Shown: positions 8,217 to 10,477 of the stretch, one piece after another | Layout of the letters: each line of letters starts with the position of its first letter | Position numbering within the stretch: the stretch's first letter is position 1 | From: an uncultured Porphyromonadaceae bacterium | GTDB lineage: Bacteria; Bacteroidota; Bacteroidia; Bacteroidales; Muribaculaceae | Assembly (NCBI GenBank): GCA_902494595.1 | Contig: CABUTY010000019.1 | Span: 1-10,477 of the forward strand | DNA length: 10,477 bases | Direction of reading: 5' to 3' | Program-made: the position numbers and the translations under genes | Notes under the pieces: model-generated | Database searches by the model: none | What the model saw: only the letters and a program-made list of their open reading frames with translations | Told to the model about the DNA's origin: nothing

Positions 8217-9995
8217 ATGAGCGAATACCTCCTGAAATCAATTACTGCGCTGTTTATGGCACTGACTCTCGGTCTGTTGTCATGCTGTTCGCGCGATGAC
8301 TCATCGCGATATCCGGATGAGCTCAAAAAGTTGCAGAAGGTAGTACTCCCCGCTCTGCATGAGGGACGATACAATGAGGTGATAGCACACTCAAGACTCC
8401 TCCACGACAAGGTGCTCGGACACAACGATACAGTACAGGCGCTTGTGGCTCTCTATCTCGCCGAATCATATGCGCTCTTGGAGAATGCCGACTCTGCCCG
8501 ACATTACATGGCAGAGGTCGCACCCTTTCTGAATCATGTGGACGACCCGGTGATGAAAATCCTTTACTACAATATCAAAGGGTCGATGGCTCTCAAATAT
8601 GACCTCGATTATCCGGGGAGCCTCGTCTCATATAATGAAGGATACCGAATCGCGAAAGAGAGTGGCAATATCCGTGGCCAGATTGCCATGCTCACCAGTA
8701 TTGTCTACATCTATTATGTGCTTGATGATCCTCACGGCACTTCCTATGCCGAGGAAGCGAAGAAAATAATCGCGACGATGCCGGAGCGCGACACCATAGC
8801 CGAAGCGCAGGCGGGAATGGCCCTCGCCCTCACTCTCGCCACCAACCGACATCTCGATGATGCCCTCAGCGAAATCAACCGTACCGATACACTCATACGG
8901 CGACGCAACCTTAACCAGCTGGCCACTCTCGCCATGGCGGTTAAAGGTGATATCCTTACCCTGATGCAGGATTACCCCGAAGCGGAAAAGGCTTATCGCG
9001 AAGCCTTGAGATTCTCTCCTTATTCTGAACCGAGTTTCGCTGTCATGAGTCTTTATCGTTACGGTAACGAACGCCGGTTACGAGGTGATTTCCACGGAGC
9101 CGACAGCCTGTACAGGAAGGCTCTCGACACGTCGGTCAGATACAGGAATCTGGAGTTCCGGGGCGACATCCTGCTGGCCCTCGCCAAAATGCACCTTGCC
9201 AACGACGACAGATTGCAATCCCTGGCTTATTTCGCACGCTATCACAATTATATCGACAGCATGCAGAGCACCCGTAAAGTCCAGAACTTCAACAATGTAG
9301 TGCTGCAGAACAGCAAGCTGGAGAAACAAACCGAGGTGCAGAAATATAAAATAGCATCCATGCGAACCCAGCGTATCGCCATAGTATCAATCACCCTCCT
9401 TGCGGCGCTGGTGGCCGTTATAGCGGTAATGGTATACTATTACTTCCGTCGCCGTAAAATAATCATGGCCCAGACTCACAGGCTGATGATACAAGCTTCT
9501 TCGCAGCGGTTGCTTCCCTCATTTCCATCCACGATTGTCGACACCCATTATGAGAATGTGTCGGACAACGTGTGTCAGGACATTTCCGACAACAACAACG
9601 ATTCCTACAAGGAAACCAATTCTGACAAGGTGCTCGCCGATATATTTGCAACTATCGACGGGCTGATGAGAACCAACCGCGTATACCTCGACAAAAACCT
9701 GTCGCTCGAGACAATGGCCGAGCTCGTGGGTTCTAACCGCACTTATGTGTCAAAGGCTGTTAACAAATTTTCCGGAATCTCTTTCTCCCGATATGTGAAT
9801 ACTTATCGCATAGATGAGGCCATAAAAATCCTTAGCAATCCCGATGCCGACCTGCTTATCAAGGAACTTGCCGATAAAACCGGATTCAGCTCCGACTCCG
9901 CCTTCTCAAAAATATTCAGAAAAGAGACCGGCATGACCCCTAAGGAATTCCGACAGTCGGCACTGCATATCACCAAAAAGAATTATAATTCGTAA
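8217..9995 (+). CDS. TPR-containing membrane-bound AraC-family transcriptional regulator
   Basis: About 592 residues from the ATG at 8217; a GTG at 8211 would add two. Positions here count from the GTG. Residues 7-25 form an export signal ending LLSCC; C25 could be lipidated (GLLSC resembles a lipobox). Residues 35-350 are alpha-helical and TPR-like, with repeated paired-helix patterns such as DYPEAEKAYREALRF (254-268) and DFHGADSLYRKALDT (293-307). A single hydrophobic helix at about 389-411 crosses the membrane and is followed by RRRK. After a polar linker (about 425-490) comes a C-terminal AraC-type double helix-turn-helix (about 498-583: SLETMAELVGSNRTYVSKAVNKF, and KELADKTGFSSDSAFSKIFRKETGMTPKEF). 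The layout implies a periplasmic sensor signalling directly to DNA. Such proteins are common in Bacteroidetes; ligand and targets are not visible. The secreted-protein gene downstream is a candidate target by position only. Confidence 0.88.
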   Translation: MSEYLLKSITALFMALTLGLLSCCSRDDSSRYPDELKKLQKVVLPALHEGRYNEVIAHSRLLHDKVLGHNDTVQALVALYLAESYALLENADSARHYMAEVAPFLNHVDDPVMKILYYNIKGSMALKYDLDYPGSLVSYNEGYRIAKESGNIRGQIAMLTSIVYIYYVLDDPHGTSYAEEAKKIIATMPERDTIAEAQAGMALALTLATNRHLDDALSEINRTDTLIRRRNLNQLATLAMAVKGDILTLMQDYPEAEKAYREALRFSPYSEPSFAVMSLYRYGNERRLRGDFHGADSLYRKALDTSVRYRNLEFRGDILLALAKMHLANDDRLQSLAYFARYHNYIDSMQSTRKVQNFNNVVLQNSKLEKQTEVQKYKIASMRTQRIAIVSITLLAALVAVIAVMVYYYFRRRKIIMAQTHRLMIQASSQRLLPSFPSTIVDTHYENVSDNVCQDISDNNNDSYKETNSDKVLADIFATIDGLMRTNRVYLDKNLSLETMAELVGSNRTYVSKAVNKFSGISFSRYVNTYRIDEAIKILSNPDADLLIKELADKTGFSSDSAFSKIFRKETGMTPKEFRQSALHITKKNYNS

Positions 9996-10010
9996 AATTT
10001 ACGATTTTAC
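9980..10010. repeat. Overlapping palindromes at the end of the regulator gene
   Basis: A perfect 12-base palindrome, gaattataattc (9980-9991), runs directly into cgtaaa-a-tttacg (9991-10003), and gtaaaat (9992-9998) pairs with attttac (10004-10010) around a 5-base loop. The last two are mutually exclusive foldings. They cover the regulator's last codons and stop (9993-9995) and end 12 bases before the -33 box of the next gene. They may be an operator or a weak A/T-rich terminator; there is no GC stem with a U tract. Confidence 0.5.
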
Positions 10011-10021
10011 AATTCCCGGAT

Positions 10022-10052
10022 TTTGAATTACACCTACATCTGTTTACTTTTG
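10022..10052 (+). promoter_or_regulatory. Promoter of the right-edge secreted-protein gene
   Basis: TTTG (10022-10025), a 19-base spacer and TACTTTTG (10045-10052) give a full match to the Bacteroidetes -33/-7 consensus. Transcription should begin near 10059, leaving a leader of about 64 bases before the ATG at 10123. The gene therefore need not be co-transcribed with the regulator upstream. Confidence 0.8.
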
Positions 10053-10122
10053 TGGCACGATTCATCATCTGCCACACTACCTAACGGCAACTTCAATAAC
10101 ACACCAATCATAAACCAAGCTT

Positions 10123-10477
10123 ATGAAAAGAATCCTGACAACACTTGCGGTCGCTTCCGTCGTGTCGCTGTCGGCGGTGGTACAGGCGGCGGAGAACCTT
10201 CCGCTCACCCTGCTCCCCGAGGCTGAACAGGCGGCAATGTTTACCGTAAAAAATGCAAACAACGACGATGTCACATGGGTCTACGACCTGACGCGTAAAG
10301 CTTTCCACTATGCCGGAAACAAGAATCTTGCCGCCGACGACTGGCTATTCCTGCCGCTTATAAACATCGCCGACACCACGATGTTCTATGAACTAGAATT
10401 TGACTCCTGGGTGACGCCCTACAAATTCTCCATAGCCACGGCACGCGACTTCAACAAGGTGGAAGCCTATCTGGGAC
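10123..10477 (+). CDS. Start of a secreted protein, possibly a jelly-roll (cleaved-adhesin-like) domain
   Basis: The first 118 codons are in the window and the reading stays open to the right edge. The start MKRILTTLAVASVVSLSAVVQA is a clear signal peptide with likely cleavage after VQA, so the protein is exported; no lipobox cysteine is present. The mature part opens LPLTLLPEAEQAAMFTVKNANNDDVTWVYD. The segment AADDWLFLPLINIADTTMFYELEFDSW (about 70-96) resembles the DDWL-P-strand pattern of cleaved-adhesin or choice-of-anchor-J beta-sandwich domains found in large Bacteroidetes surface proteins. That assignment is tentative because only part of the domain is seen. It has its own consensus promoter and follows the AraC-type regulator on the same strand. 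A long surface protein with repeats would be typical; the rest lies outside the window. Confidence 0.8.
   Translation, partial: MKRILTTLAVASVVSLSAVVQAAENLPLTLLPEAEQAAMFTVKNANNDDVTWVYDLTRKAFHYAGNKNLAADDWLFLPLINIADTTMFYELEFDSWVTPYKFSIATARDFNKVEAYLG

Overview
The window looks like chromosomal DNA of a Bacteroidales gut bacterium, perhaps a Muribaculaceae relative. The assignment is inferred from three things: promoters of the Bacteroidetes type (TTTG, about 19 bases, TAnnTTTG), no clear Shine-Dalgarno sequences before the genes, and a gene set of MutAB methylmalonyl-CoA mutase, a TPR/membrane/AraC-type regulator and a Yip1-family protein. Species cannot be fixed from the sequence.

Layout. Positions 1-8021 are all read from the minus strand. 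In transcription order (right to left) there is a likely operon from a consensus promoter near 8080-8110: a secreted SH3b-domain protein, the DNA-repair ATPase RadA, and an FtsE-like ABC ATPase, with gaps of 6 and 12 bases. A 223-base gap carries a probable separate promoter for mutA-mutB, the two subunits of B12-dependent methylmalonyl-CoA mutase, which links succinyl-CoA and methylmalonyl-CoA in the succinate/propionate pathway. A strong hairpin follows mutB. Next comes a 193-base inverted-repeat element resembling a MITE, then a Yip1-family membrane protein whose stop codon overlaps (ATGA) the start of a further gene cut off by the left edge.

Positions 8217-10477 are read from the plus strand. 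A divergent regulatory region (8022-8216) holds back-to-back promoters and an exact 14-base tandem duplication. It drives a 592-residue hybrid regulator (export signal, TPR-like repeats, one membrane helix, AraC-type DNA-binding domain). After a short palindrome-rich gap, a near-perfect promoter precedes a secreted-protein gene that runs off the right edge.

The core enzymes are ordinary. The less ordinary items are the foldback element, a CGCGCGC cysteine cluster in the MutA interdomain linker, the SH3b-radA-ftsE arrangement with two genes in one frame separated by a stop, the very short predicted leader of the AraC-type regulator, and the palindromes between that regulator and the secreted protein. 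I found no CRISPR array, tRNA, rRNA, complete insertion sequence or clearly new multi-gene system.
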